Of a stretch of 6,647 bases of DNA, positions 1-5,151 are shown in pieces. The number at the start of each line of letters is the position of its first letter. Position 1 is the first letter of the stretch. Source of the DNA: Candidatus Pacearchaeota archaeon. Its GTDB lineage: Archaea > Nanobdellota > Nanobdellia > Pacearchaeales > GW2011-AR1. The translations under genes and the position numbers were made by a program. Where the stretch lies: contig WJLC01000032.1 in assembly GCA_014728745.1 (NCBI GenBank), forward strand, positions 1 to 6,647, in the 5' to 3' direction. Under the pieces are notes generated by a model. That model made no database searches and was not told the DNA's origin. It saw only the letters and a list, made by a program, of their open reading frames with translations.

Positions 1-51
1 AGTCCGGATTCTAGAGTTTTAGAAGCTTTTGAAAAGAAAGTTTATCTTTAA
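1..51 (+). CDS. C-terminal fragment of a protein cut by the left edge
   Basis: Reading from base 1 in frame 1 gives SPDSRVLEAFEKKVYL followed by TAA at 49-51. The stretch has the mixed charged and hydrophobic pattern of a real protein end and stops just before the convergent tRNA gene. It is far too short to identify a family. The alternative is that the frame is open by chance over 16 codons, which cannot be excluded without the sequence to the left. Confidence 0.4.
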   Translation, partial: SPDSRVLEAFEKKVYL

Positions 52-53
52 AA

Positions 54-134
54 CGCCCCCGACAGGAATCGAACCTGTGTGCCCCGAAGGACCTCGGTCT
101 CAAGCCGAGTGCAATACCACTATGCGACGGAGGC
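54..134 (-). tRNA. tRNA-Ser, anticodon UGA
   Basis: The minus strand folds into a complete type II tRNA of 81 nt. The acceptor stem GCCTCCG/CGGGGGC contains one G-U pair. The 3-bp D stem is GCA/TGC with a GG-containing loop. The anticodon stem CTCGG/CCGAG encloses the loop CTTGAGA, and the T stem ACAGG/CCTGT encloses TTCGATT. The variable arm is short for this class: a 4-bp stem GTCC/GGGC closed by a TTCG tetraloop. The anticodon TGA lies at 102-100 and reads the serine codon UCA. The discriminator base is G (base 54), as usual for serine tRNAs, whereas leucine tRNAs have A. The 3' CCA is not encoded, so it would be added by the CCA-adding enzyme. No intron is visible. Confidence 0.95.
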
Positions 135-157
135 TTAATATTACTGAATTAAAATTC

Positions 158-165
158 ATTAAAAA
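158..165 (-). promoter_or_regulatory. possible TATA box for tRNA-Ser
   Basis: On the minus strand TTTTTAAT sits with its first base 31 nt upstream of the first base of the tRNA. That is the spacing expected for an archaeal TATA box driving a transcript that begins at or just before the mature 5' end. The surroundings are AT-rich throughout, so a chance match is quite possible. Confidence 0.4.
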
Positions 166-202
166 GGTTTCTATAATCTTAAAAAACCAGGAAAAATTAA
201 TT

Positions 203-484
203 TTATAGCCCAAACAACTTTTTCAGAAATCTCTTCCACAAGGGAAGCTTTATGTTAACTGGCCTGTTGTTTTCATCTATAATCTGATACTTTATCTTTG
301 GTTTTTCTTTTACTTTTGGAGCTTTTTCAGAGAGCTCCTTGTTAGCTGTCTCTAATGCAGTATCCACTGCAACTCTTGAATATCCCTGAGACATCAATGC
401 AAACCTCAAGGAGTCAGAAGTGTATCCTTTTTTTAGATTCTTTTTAAAATAATTCACCAATTTTCTTTTGTAGGTCTCTGCCAT
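203..484 (-). CDS. uncharacterised small protein, 93 aa, helical N-terminal domain
   Basis: I do not recognise a named family. I chose the ATG at 484, giving MAETYKRKL. A TTG three codons upstream (493) is also in frame but is a poorer start. Residues 1-51 look all-helical. Residues 20-51, with GYTSDSLRFAL, SQGYS and VDTALETANKEL, follow the spacing of a UBA-like three-helix module, in which a G-Y/F loop is followed by a helix with alternating hydrophobics. Residues 52-67 are a lysine/proline linker, 68-80 probably a short strand pair, and 82-93 (LWKRFLKKLFGL) a basic amphipathic helix that could touch a membrane or RNA. Similar small proteins occur, as far as I remember, in DPANN genomes. 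The gene lies 55 nt after the AMP phosphorylase stop and has its own TATA-like box, so it may be transcribed separately. No Shine-Dalgarno is seen. Its function is unknown. Confidence 0.75.
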   Translation of the reverse strand: MAETYKRKLVNYFKKNLKKGYTSDSLRFALMSQGYSRVAVDTALETANKELSEKAPKVKEKPKIKYQIIDENNRPVNIKLPLWKRFLKKLFGL

Positions 485-500
485 TAAAAACAAAAAGAAA
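485..500 (-). terminator. T-rich run after AMP phosphorylase, possible U-tract terminator
   Basis: In the minus-strand transcript 13 of these 16 bases are T, and a further T6 run lies at 515-510. Archaeal transcription often ends at such U-rich stretches without a hairpin, so this could end the membrane protein-phosphorylase transcript. It directly abuts the start codon of the 93-residue protein, so it may equally be just the AT-rich leader of that gene. Confidence 0.25.
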
Positions 501-526
501 AGTTGATTTAAAAAATTAGTTGTGTT

Positions 527-534
527 TATTTATA
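527..534 (-). promoter_or_regulatory. TATA-like box for the 93-aa protein gene
   Basis: TATAAATA on the minus strand lies just after the AMP phosphorylase stop codon. Counting about 30 nt from its first base puts transcription start near 504, leaving a leader of about 20 nt before the ATG at 484. That leader has no Shine-Dalgarno motif. Confidence 0.45.
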
Positions 535-539
535 CTCAT

Positions 540-2027
540 TTATTTTATAAGAATGGGTCTTGCTTTCTTATAATAATTAAGAGCTTCATTTAATCTTGAA
601 ATTGTCTCTGAATAAATAGTCAAAACAGGGTCTTTTTTATCTATCTTATCATTTACTAAAACCTTAATCTTTAGACCCGCATATTTGTCTTTAGGGCAGC
701 CAGCTATTCTTGCCATGGTGTTTATTTTTTTATTATCTATTGACACTACTTTTCCTTTTTTTAATGAAAGAACTGTCTTCTTGAATTTTGCTTCAGGGAT
801 TTTATTCATGTCTTTGGGTTTTCCTTTTTGTGCTTTTATTATCTCTTTAAATTTTTCAAAAGCTTTTCCAGAGGAAATCATTTTTCTTGCTAGTTCCTGA
901 CCTTTTCCTTTTTTGACTTTTTTTGTAAGCTCAAAAAGAACTCCTGCAAGCATTGTTGACTTGTCTTCTAAATCCTTAGGTCCTTTTTTAGTGGGATCTA
1001 AGACCTTTATAACATCTTTTAACTCAAGTGCTGGGCCTATTCCTGTTCCTATTGGCTGTTTTCCGTCTGTAAGAACAACCTTCATCTTTTTGTTAAAATG
1101 TTTTGCTATCTTCTCAAATTTATCTTTTAATTCCAATGCTTTTTTCTTATTCACCTTAGCTGATTTTCCGTAAGGAATATCTATTACAATATACTTGCTT
1201 CCTAAAGCAAGTTTTTTAGACATGATTGATGCAAGTAATTGTGCCTCTGGGTCTATCTTCAGCTGTTTTTCAATGTGAATTATTTTTGAATCTGCAGGAA
1301 CCACTCCAAGTGCTCCCCCCCAAATCATGCATCCATTGGTTTTCAAAACAATCTTCCTTAATTTTTTCATAGGAAAATCAACTTTTGCTATTGTTTCAAT
1401 AGTGTCTGCTGTTCCTGCTGCACTTGTTATTGCTCGTGAAGAAGACTTAGGAATTGTTAATCCTGCTGCAGCACAGATAGATACAATCAAAGGTGTGGTT
1501 CTGTTCCCTGCAACACCCCCTATAGAATGTTTGTCAACAATATACTTTCTATTTAACTTTAATTTTTTTCCTGTTTCTTGAATTGCCTCAATCAAATAAT
1601 AGATTTCATTCATAGACATCCCATACTTGTACATAGAAACAACAAACAAGGCTATCTCAGCTTCTGAAAGTGAATTAGAAACTATGTCTCTGATTATTGT
1701 GAATATTTCTTGTTTAGAAAGGGTTTTTTTATGAAGTTTTTTCTTGATAAAGTCAAGGCTTTGAGGGATTGGGGCAAGTTCAATATCAACTACCTGGGAT
1801 TTTTTTAACTTCAGAATATTAACCATTTCAGAAGTTACCGCAATCTCATCCTCTTTTAGCAACCCTTTTTTAACAGTATCTACTATTGTCGTGAATTTCT
1901 TATGGCCATTTATTCTTATTAGAATCCTATCCTGGGGATGAACACCTATTTTGTTAGCTGTTGTCTCTCTCAGCATAGCAACAGGAATTCCTGCAGACCA
2001 ACTAAGAAGTTTTATTTTTAATTTCAT
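540..2027 (-). CDS. deoA: AMP phosphorylase
   Basis: This 495-residue protein is full length for archaeal AMP phosphorylases (about 500). The enzyme converts AMP (and CMP/UMP) plus phosphate to free base and ribose-1,5-bisphosphate, the entry of the archaeal nucleotide salvage route ending in form III RuBisCO. Residues 1-85 form the extra N-terminal domain that separates this group from bacterial thymidine phosphorylases. The glycine-rich phosphate loop is KHSIGGVAGN (166-175), and the signature SSSRAITSAAGTAD (195-208) binds nucleotide. By comparison with the Thermococcus kodakarensis enzyme, as I recall it, the proton donor is D259 in KIDPEA, and S267 and K291 contact AMP. All are present. 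The C-terminal domain includes GKAFEKFKEI (387-396). The gene starts 23 nt after the upstream membrane-protein stop and has a Shine-Dalgarno at 2035-2041. It is probably active and cytosolic. The partner enzymes are not in this window. Confidence 0.95.
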   Translation of the reverse strand: MKLKIKLLSWSAGIPVAMLRETTANKIGVHPQDRILIRINGHKKFTTIVDTVKKGLLKEDEIAVTSEMVNILKLKKSQVVDIELAPIPQSLDFIKKKLHKKTLSKQEIFTIIRDIVSNSLSEAEIALFVVSMYKYGMSMNEIYYLIEAIQETGKKLKLNRKYIVDKHSIGGVAGNRTTPLIVSICAAAGLTIPKSSSRAITSAAGTADTIETIAKVDFPMKKLRKIVLKTNGCMIWGGALGVVPADSKIIHIEKQLKIDPEAQLLASIMSKKLALGSKYIVIDIPYGKSAKVNKKKALELKDKFEKIAKHFNKKMKVVLTDGKQPIGTGIGPALELKDVIKVLDPTKKGPKDLEDKSTMLAGVLFELTKKVKKGKGQELARKMISSGKAFEKFKEIIKAQKGKPKDMNKIPEAKFKKTVLSLKKGKVVSIDNKKINTMARIAGCPKDKYAGLKIKVLVNDKIDKKDPVLTIYSETISRLNEALNYYKKARPILIK

Positions 2028-2034
2028 TAATCAA

Positions 2035-2041
2035 CCACCTC
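2035..2041 (-). promoter_or_regulatory. Shine-Dalgarno of AMP phosphorylase
   Basis: GAGGTGG on the minus strand lies 7 nt before the ATG at 2027 and matches the anti-Shine-Dalgarno end of archaeal 16S rRNA well. It is one of only two clear ribosome-binding sites in the window, and it fixes the start of the gene. Confidence 0.8.
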
Positions 2042-2049
2042 TGAAATAT

Positions 2050-2057
2050 TTTATAAA
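2050..2057 (-). promoter_or_regulatory. TTTATAAA box overlapping the upstream stop codon, possible internal promoter
   Basis: The octamer begins exactly 30 nt upstream of the AMP phosphorylase ATG and overlaps the stop codon of the membrane protein. The same octamer at similar distance precedes two other genes here. It could drive a leaderless phosphorylase transcript, independent of the two-gene transcript. The box is its own reverse complement, so orientation rests on position alone. Confidence 0.4.
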
Positions 2058-3109
2058 TTTAATTTTAATTTAGGAGCAGAAGGCTCTTTTTTAAGAAGTC
2101 CAGGAGTTCTTTTGTTTCTATAAATGTCAAGAATTATCAATAAATATGCAAGAATCAATGGTCCTAAAATAAATCCTAAGACTCCAAAAAGGAAAAACCC
2201 TCCAATCATTCCTATTAATGTTATTGATGTTGGAAGTGTTGTTCTTCTAGCCACAATCATTGGCCTTATAATATTATCAACTGTAGATGCTATTAATCCA
2301 AAGACAGAAACTCCTATTGCAGATATGATATTTCCTTCAACAAATAAGAATATGGCTAAAGGTATCCAAACAAGTGCTGTTCCAACAACAGGAAAAATTC
2401 CTGCAAGAGCTGCAAACAGTGTTAACAATAAAGCGTTTGAAACCCCAAAAATGAAAAACCCTATACCTACTATAATACCCTGAAGAATTCCTACAATAAT
2501 TTGTCCGTAAAGAACAGACATTGTAATGCCTCTTGTCTGCTTAAACATCCGGTCTTTTACATTTTTTGAAAAAGGCAAAAGGCTTTTTATATAATTTAAA
2601 ATCTCTTCTTTATCTCTTAAAACAAAAAAGAAGGTGAAAAACGCAACAGTCAACTGTAGCATTAGAGCAGGAAAATTAAGGATCAGGTTTGAGGCATAAT
2701 TAGTTATTGAATTAATTGTTTTATTTACAAAAGAATATATTATTGATCCAACCTCATTAGAAAACTCTTTTGAAGCAAACAAAGAAGGAAAGAAATTTTC
2801 CAAAGGAGTTACAAAATCTATTTGCCTTGTTGTAAAATACAGTTTTAGCGATTGGTCAACTACAAGAGGGGTCAAAAACCATATTGGGAGTATAATTAAC
2901 AAAATTAAAAATACAGAAATTATTATTGCTGAAATATTTGGAACCTTGATTTTTTTATTCACCCAGTTATATACTGGGGCAAGAATAAAAACAAAAACAA
3001 TTCCTACAACTATTGACATAAGTATAGGTCTTAATATTAAAAAGCTTAAAACAACTAGAGCTACAATTATTATTGTTGTCATAACTTTCTTAAAAAAAGA
3101 CTCATCCAT
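2051..3109 (-). CDS. AI-2E/PerM family membrane protein
   Basis: At 352 residues it has the usual length of the AI-2E transporter family (PF01594, formerly UPF0118). Hydrophobic segments lie near residues 10-47 (two spans), 58-82, 143-164, 200-222, 227-256, 262-278 and 295-328, consistent with the eight-helix layout. A soluble stretch lies at about 83-142, rich in polar and aromatic residues. Family landmarks include GIFPVVGTALVWIP (237-250), VDNIIRP (277-283) and the C-terminal GGFFLFGVLGFILGP (303-317), followed by a basic cytoplasmic tail. Members have been linked to autoinducer-2 export, Na+/H+ antiport and other fluxes, so the substrate cannot be named here; 'AI-2E' is a family label. 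It is the first gene of a likely two-gene operon with AMP phosphorylase. A TATA box 32 nt upstream and no Shine-Dalgarno suggest a nearly leaderless transcript. Confidence 0.88.
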   Translation of the reverse strand: MDESFFKKVMTTIIIVALVVLSFLILRPILMSIVVGIVFVFILAPVYNWVNKKIKVPNISAIIISVFLILLIILPIWFLTPLVVDQSLKLYFTTRQIDFVTPLENFFPSLFASKEFSNEVGSIIYSFVNKTINSITNYASNLILNFPALMLQLTVAFFTFFFVLRDKEEILNYIKSLLPFSKNVKDRMFKQTRGITMSVLYGQIIVGILQGIIVGIGFFIFGVSNALLLTLFAALAGIFPVVGTALVWIPLAIFLFVEGNIISAIGVSVFGLIASTVDNIIRPMIVARRTTLPTSITLIGMIGGFFLFGVLGFILGPLILAYLLIILDIYRNKRTPGLLKKEPSAPKLKLNL

Positions 3110-3133
3110 GTTACTGGTTTTAAGTAATGCAAA

Positions 3134-3141
3134 TTTATAAA
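3134..3141 (-). promoter_or_regulatory. TATA box of the AI-2E family gene
   Basis: TTTATAAA begins 32 nt upstream of the ATG at 3109, placing transcription start about 2 nt before the start codon. There is no Shine-Dalgarno between the two, which fits translation of a leaderless or nearly leaderless mRNA. It forms the left half of a divergent promoter pair. Confidence 0.6.
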
Positions 3142-3174
3142 TGTTTCAGAATTTTAAAAGAACTGTAAGTCTAT

Positions 3175-3261
3175 AGGAAAGGAAAAGAGAAAAATAAGAG
3201 AGAAAGTAAAAGGAAAGCGGGAAAAGAGGAAAAGGGAAAAATAAGAGAGAAATAAAAAAAG
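3175..3261. repeat. 87-bp polypurine tract between divergent promoters
   Basis: Only 5 of these 87 plus-strand bases are pyrimidines (3195, 3207, 3218, 3242, 3253). The tract fills most of the space between the two divergent TATA boxes and should not lie inside either transcript if those boxes are used. Its right end (AAAAAAAG before TTTATAAA) would double as the purine-rich B-recognition element. No start-initiated frame of useful length crosses it. The rest of the 181-bp spacer holds only the two promoters. Confidence 0.8.
3189..3252. repeat. exact 17-bp direct repeat within the purine tract
   Basis: GAAAAATAAGAGAGAAA occurs at 3189-3205 and again at 3236-3252, start-to-start distance 47 bp. 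Low base complexity makes partial repeats easy by chance, but 17 identical bases including the only two TAA interruptions argue for duplication or a paired binding site. Confidence 0.6.
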
Positions 3262-3269
3262 TTTATAAA
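3262..3269 (+). promoter_or_regulatory. TATA box of the 245-aa protein gene
   Basis: TTTATAAA begins 29 nt before the ATG at 3291 and is preceded by an A-rich element suited to TFB binding. Transcription should start at or next to the A of the ATG, giving a leaderless mRNA. It argues against the in-frame TTG at 3276, which would lie upstream of the transcription start. Confidence 0.65.
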
Positions 3270-3290
3270 GAGATTTTGAGAATTTATAAT

Positions 3291-4028
3291 ATGAATTTCA
3301 TAAAAAAGGCTTTTGATGGTGCTAAAGAAGAGGCTGTTCATTTGCAGTTCCAAAAATTCAGTAAAGGTGAATTTAGAAACAAGGCCTTGATTGAGGCAAA
3401 AAAATTCAGTACAGGCAACAAATACAAAATAAAAACAAGTGCAGAATTTGCAAATGGGCTTGTTAAAGCAGTTGCTAAAAAACTTGGCTCTGATAAAACA
3501 AAAGTTAAGGGTGCAGTTGTTTCTACAAGAAATTTAAAAGAAGAAGATATTTTCAAAGATCTTCTTGCTAATGCTAAAGTAAAGCAGTTTCAAGGAGTGA
3601 AAAGATTTATCATAAATGAGGAAATGAGTGGTGAAGAAATCCTGAACATGATTAAGGAATGTCCTAGAAGCTTTTTTGCTTTGAGCTTTTCTGTGGATAA
3701 AGATGAAACAAAATTAAAAATAAAACCAAAGGCCCCTAAATCTGGAAAACCAGGCAAAGGTAAAAAAGGAGGCCCTAAAGCAGACTTTTGCACCTTGAAG
3801 ACAAAAGATAAGGAATTAGTGAAAAGTTTTATTTTTGAAAAACCAGATTTTGAAAATGCAAACATCAAACATACTTTTTTCATTGACAAACTAATTATTC
3901 CAGAGGAGTTGAAGAAAACAGGAGATTTTGCCAAAATGAGAAAAGAGGCTATTAGAAAAGGAAGAATTGTTAGAGAAGGGAAAATAGATGGTCAAGATAT
4001 TAAGAAAGAGTTTGAATTTGAGGCCTGA
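3291..4028 (+). CDS. uncharacterised basic protein, 245 aa, upstream of the ribosomal protein operon
   Basis: I do not recognise a named family, though similar proteins occur, from memory, in DPANN archaea. The start is the ATG at 3291 (MNFIKKAFDG). A TTG at 3276 is rejected because the TATA box predicts transcription beginning at about 3291. Visible blocks are QKFSKGEF (21-28), KYKIKTSAEFANGLVKAVAKKL (45-66, strand then helix), QGVKRFIINEEMSGEEIL (101-118) and PRSFFALSF (125-133). A flexible Lys/Pro/Gly linker follows (146-164), then DFCTLKTKD (165-173) and a second half rich in strands, ending in a charged tail (211-245). This suggests two globular parts joined by a basic linker, cytosolic, with no signal peptide or membrane span. 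The linker could bind RNA. The gene lies 119 nt before L3 on the same strand, and L3 has a possible promoter of its own, so co-transcription is uncertain. Confidence 0.8.
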   Translation: MNFIKKAFDGAKEEAVHLQFQKFSKGEFRNKALIEAKKFSTGNKYKIKTSAEFANGLVKAVAKKLGSDKTKVKGAVVSTRNLKEEDIFKDLLANAKVKQFQGVKRFIINEEMSGEEILNMIKECPRSFFALSFSVDKDETKLKIKPKAPKSGKPGKGKKGGPKADFCTLKTKDKELVKSFIFEKPDFENANIKHTFFIDKLIIPEELKKTGDFAKMRKEAIRKGRIVREGKIDGQDIKKEFEFEA

Positions 4029-4065
4029 GAGTCTAGAAAAAAGATAATTTTCGAATAGGATAAGC

Positions 4066-4073
4066 TTTAAAAA
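4066..4073 (+). promoter_or_regulatory. possible TATA box for the ribosomal protein operon
   Basis: TTTAAAAA, preceded by the purine-rich GGATAAG, predicts a start near 4096 and so a leader of about 52 nt before L3. A second weaker candidate, ATTAAAAT at 4111-4118, would instead give a leader of about 7 nt. The sequence does not decide between them. Confidence 0.4.
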
Positions 4074-4079
4074 CCCTAA

Positions 4080-4097
4080 TTTTCTTTGTATTTTATT
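4080..4097 (+). terminator. T-rich run after the 245-aa gene, possible U-tract terminator
   Basis: Fourteen of 18 bases are T, without a hairpin before them. This is the usual look of an archaeal transcript end and would separate the 245-residue gene from the ribosomal operon. It overlaps the predicted start region of the L3 promoter, so it could also be plain AT-rich spacer. Confidence 0.25.
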
Positions 4098-4116
4098 CCA
4101 GGGAGCAACAATTAAA

Positions 4117-4212
4117 ATGAAAGTCTCCGCACTAAACATAATAAGAAATGCCGACAAGAAAATCACCGAGAAAAGGAAGTTTACAGTATTGGCCCAGAAA
4201 AAGGGCAGATAA
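4117..4212 (+). other. small frame (31 codons) overlapping the L3 start, possible leader peptide
   Basis: An ATG at 4117 opens a frame for a 31-residue basic peptide beginning MKVSALNIIRNADKK and ending at TAA 4210-4212, in a different frame from L3. GGAG at 4102-4105 lies 11 nt upstream of it, while L3 itself has no Shine-Dalgarno. If translated, it would run through the L3 start codon and could influence L3 initiation. Most of it is antiparsimonious overlap with conserved L3 codons, so it may be a chance frame. Confidence 0.2.
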
Positions 4213-5146
4213 ATTTTTACCTAGTGTTAACTGGCAAGCTATTGATTCTGATAAAAAAATAAAGGGTTTTATATGTTACAAGGCAGGAATGGCTACAGCC
4301 TTTGTCAAGGATAATACCCCTGATTCAATGTCGCAAGGCAAGGAAATTGCTGTGCCTGTGACAATTCTTGAATGCCCTCCCTTAAAAATACTCTCTGTTA
4401 GATTTTACAAAGACAATGATGTTGTCAAAGACATGCTTGTTGAAGGTGTGGACAAAGATAAAAACCTAAAAAGGAAAATTAAAATTCCTTCTGATTCTAA
4501 AAAATTACTAAAAAGCAAAGATTTTGATTCTGATAATAATTCTTCATTAAAAAACATTGATTATGATAACCTAACTGTTATTGCTTATGCTGATGTTAGT
4601 AAAACAAACCTAAAGAAAAAGCCAGATTTAATTGAAGTAGGATTATCTGGAAGTTTAGAGGATAAAAAGAATTTTATTAAAGAAAACATTGGAAAAGAGA
4701 TTTCTATTACTGAGTTCTTCAATGAAAATGATTTAATTGATTTAAGAGGGCTTACAAAAGGCAAAGGAACCCAGGGACCAGTAAAAAGATTTGGAGTAAC
4801 ATTAAAATCACATAAATCAGAAAAAGGAAGAAGAAGGCCAGGAAGCATAGGTCCATGGCATCCTGCGAGAGTTACTTTCAGAGTTCCTATGGCAGGGCAA
4901 CTTGGAATGTTCACACGAATATCATACAATAGTAATATAATTGGCTTAGGAAAGGTCCAGGAGCTTGAAGGAGAAAAGAAAAACATGCTCAAAGACATTA
5001 AAAAATACGGAGACGTGAAGACAAACTACATTATTGTCAAAGGTTCTGTTCAAGGGCCTTCAAAAAGACAGCTTATTGCGTGCGCTCCTTTGAGACCAAC
5101 TAAAAAAACAGACAAGATTGCTTATGATCTTGTTGCAATTAAATAA
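4148..5146 (+). CDS. rpl3: 50S ribosomal protein L3 (uL3)
   Basis: This 332-residue protein has the size of archaeal L3 (about 330-350; bacterial L3 is near 210). The N-terminus MPTRKSPRKGSLQYWPRKRA is the archaeal/eukaryotic form and fixes the start at 4148. The core motif LRGLTKGKGTQGPVKRF spans 199-215. PGSIGPWHPARV (231-242) and MAGQLGM (248-254) form the long loop that reaches the peptidyl-transferase centre, and H238 aligns with the histidine methylated in yeast L3. Residues 249-261 read AGQLGMFTRISYN, where many archaeal and eukaryotic L3 proteins have Tyr-His in place of Met-Phe. Residues 101-140 are an acidic/lysine-rich insertion. L3 is an early 23S rRNA assembly protein. No Shine-Dalgarno precedes it. 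L4 follows after 5 nt, so the two are surely co-transcribed. Confidence 0.97.
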   Translation: MPTRKSPRKGSLQYWPRKRADKFLPSVNWQAIDSDKKIKGFICYKAGMATAFVKDNTPDSMSQGKEIAVPVTILECPPLKILSVRFYKDNDVVKDMLVEGVDKDKNLKRKIKIPSDSKKLLKSKDFDSDNNSSLKNIDYDNLTVIAYADVSKTNLKKKPDLIEVGLSGSLEDKKNFIKENIGKEISITEFFNENDLIDLRGLTKGKGTQGPVKRFGVTLKSHKSEKGRRRPGSIGPWHPARVTFRVPMAGQLGMFTRISYNSNIIGLGKVQELEGEKKNMLKDIKKYGDVKTNYIIVKGSVQGPSKRQLIACAPLRPTKKTDKIAYDLVAIK

Positions 5147-5151
5147 TCAAA

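Noticed and set aside
98..104. Reading the tRNA as tRNA-Leu with anticodon GAG
   Set aside because: Shifting the loop by one base breaks the perfect CTCGG/CCGAG stem, and the discriminator base is G, which fits serine and not leucine.
145..158. Inverted repeat TGAATT-AA-AATTCA between the 93-aa gene and the tRNA
   Set aside because: It is six weak A-T-rich pairs with a 2-nt loop, no following T-run in a useful position, and is easily expected in sequence this AT-rich.
685..1581. Three open frames on the plus strand opposite AMP phosphorylase (685-900, 913-1173, 1327-1581)
   Set aside because: They lie wholly inside a well-conserved enzyme gene on the other strand and have no promoter or ribosome-binding site of note.
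2124..2483. 119-residue plus-strand open frame opposite the AI-2E family gene
   Set aside because: It is antisense to conserved membrane-spanning segments, whose codon bias leaves the opposite frame open.
3276..3290. TTG start five codons upstream of the 245-aa protein ATG
   Set aside because: The TATA box at 3262-3269 predicts transcription beginning near 3291, and no Shine-Dalgarno supports the TTG.
3171..3353. 60-residue hydrophobic open frame on the minus strand across the purine tract
   Set aside because: It is the complement of the purine-rich spacer and the start of the 245-residue gene; the Phe/Leu/Ser-rich translation follows from the base composition.
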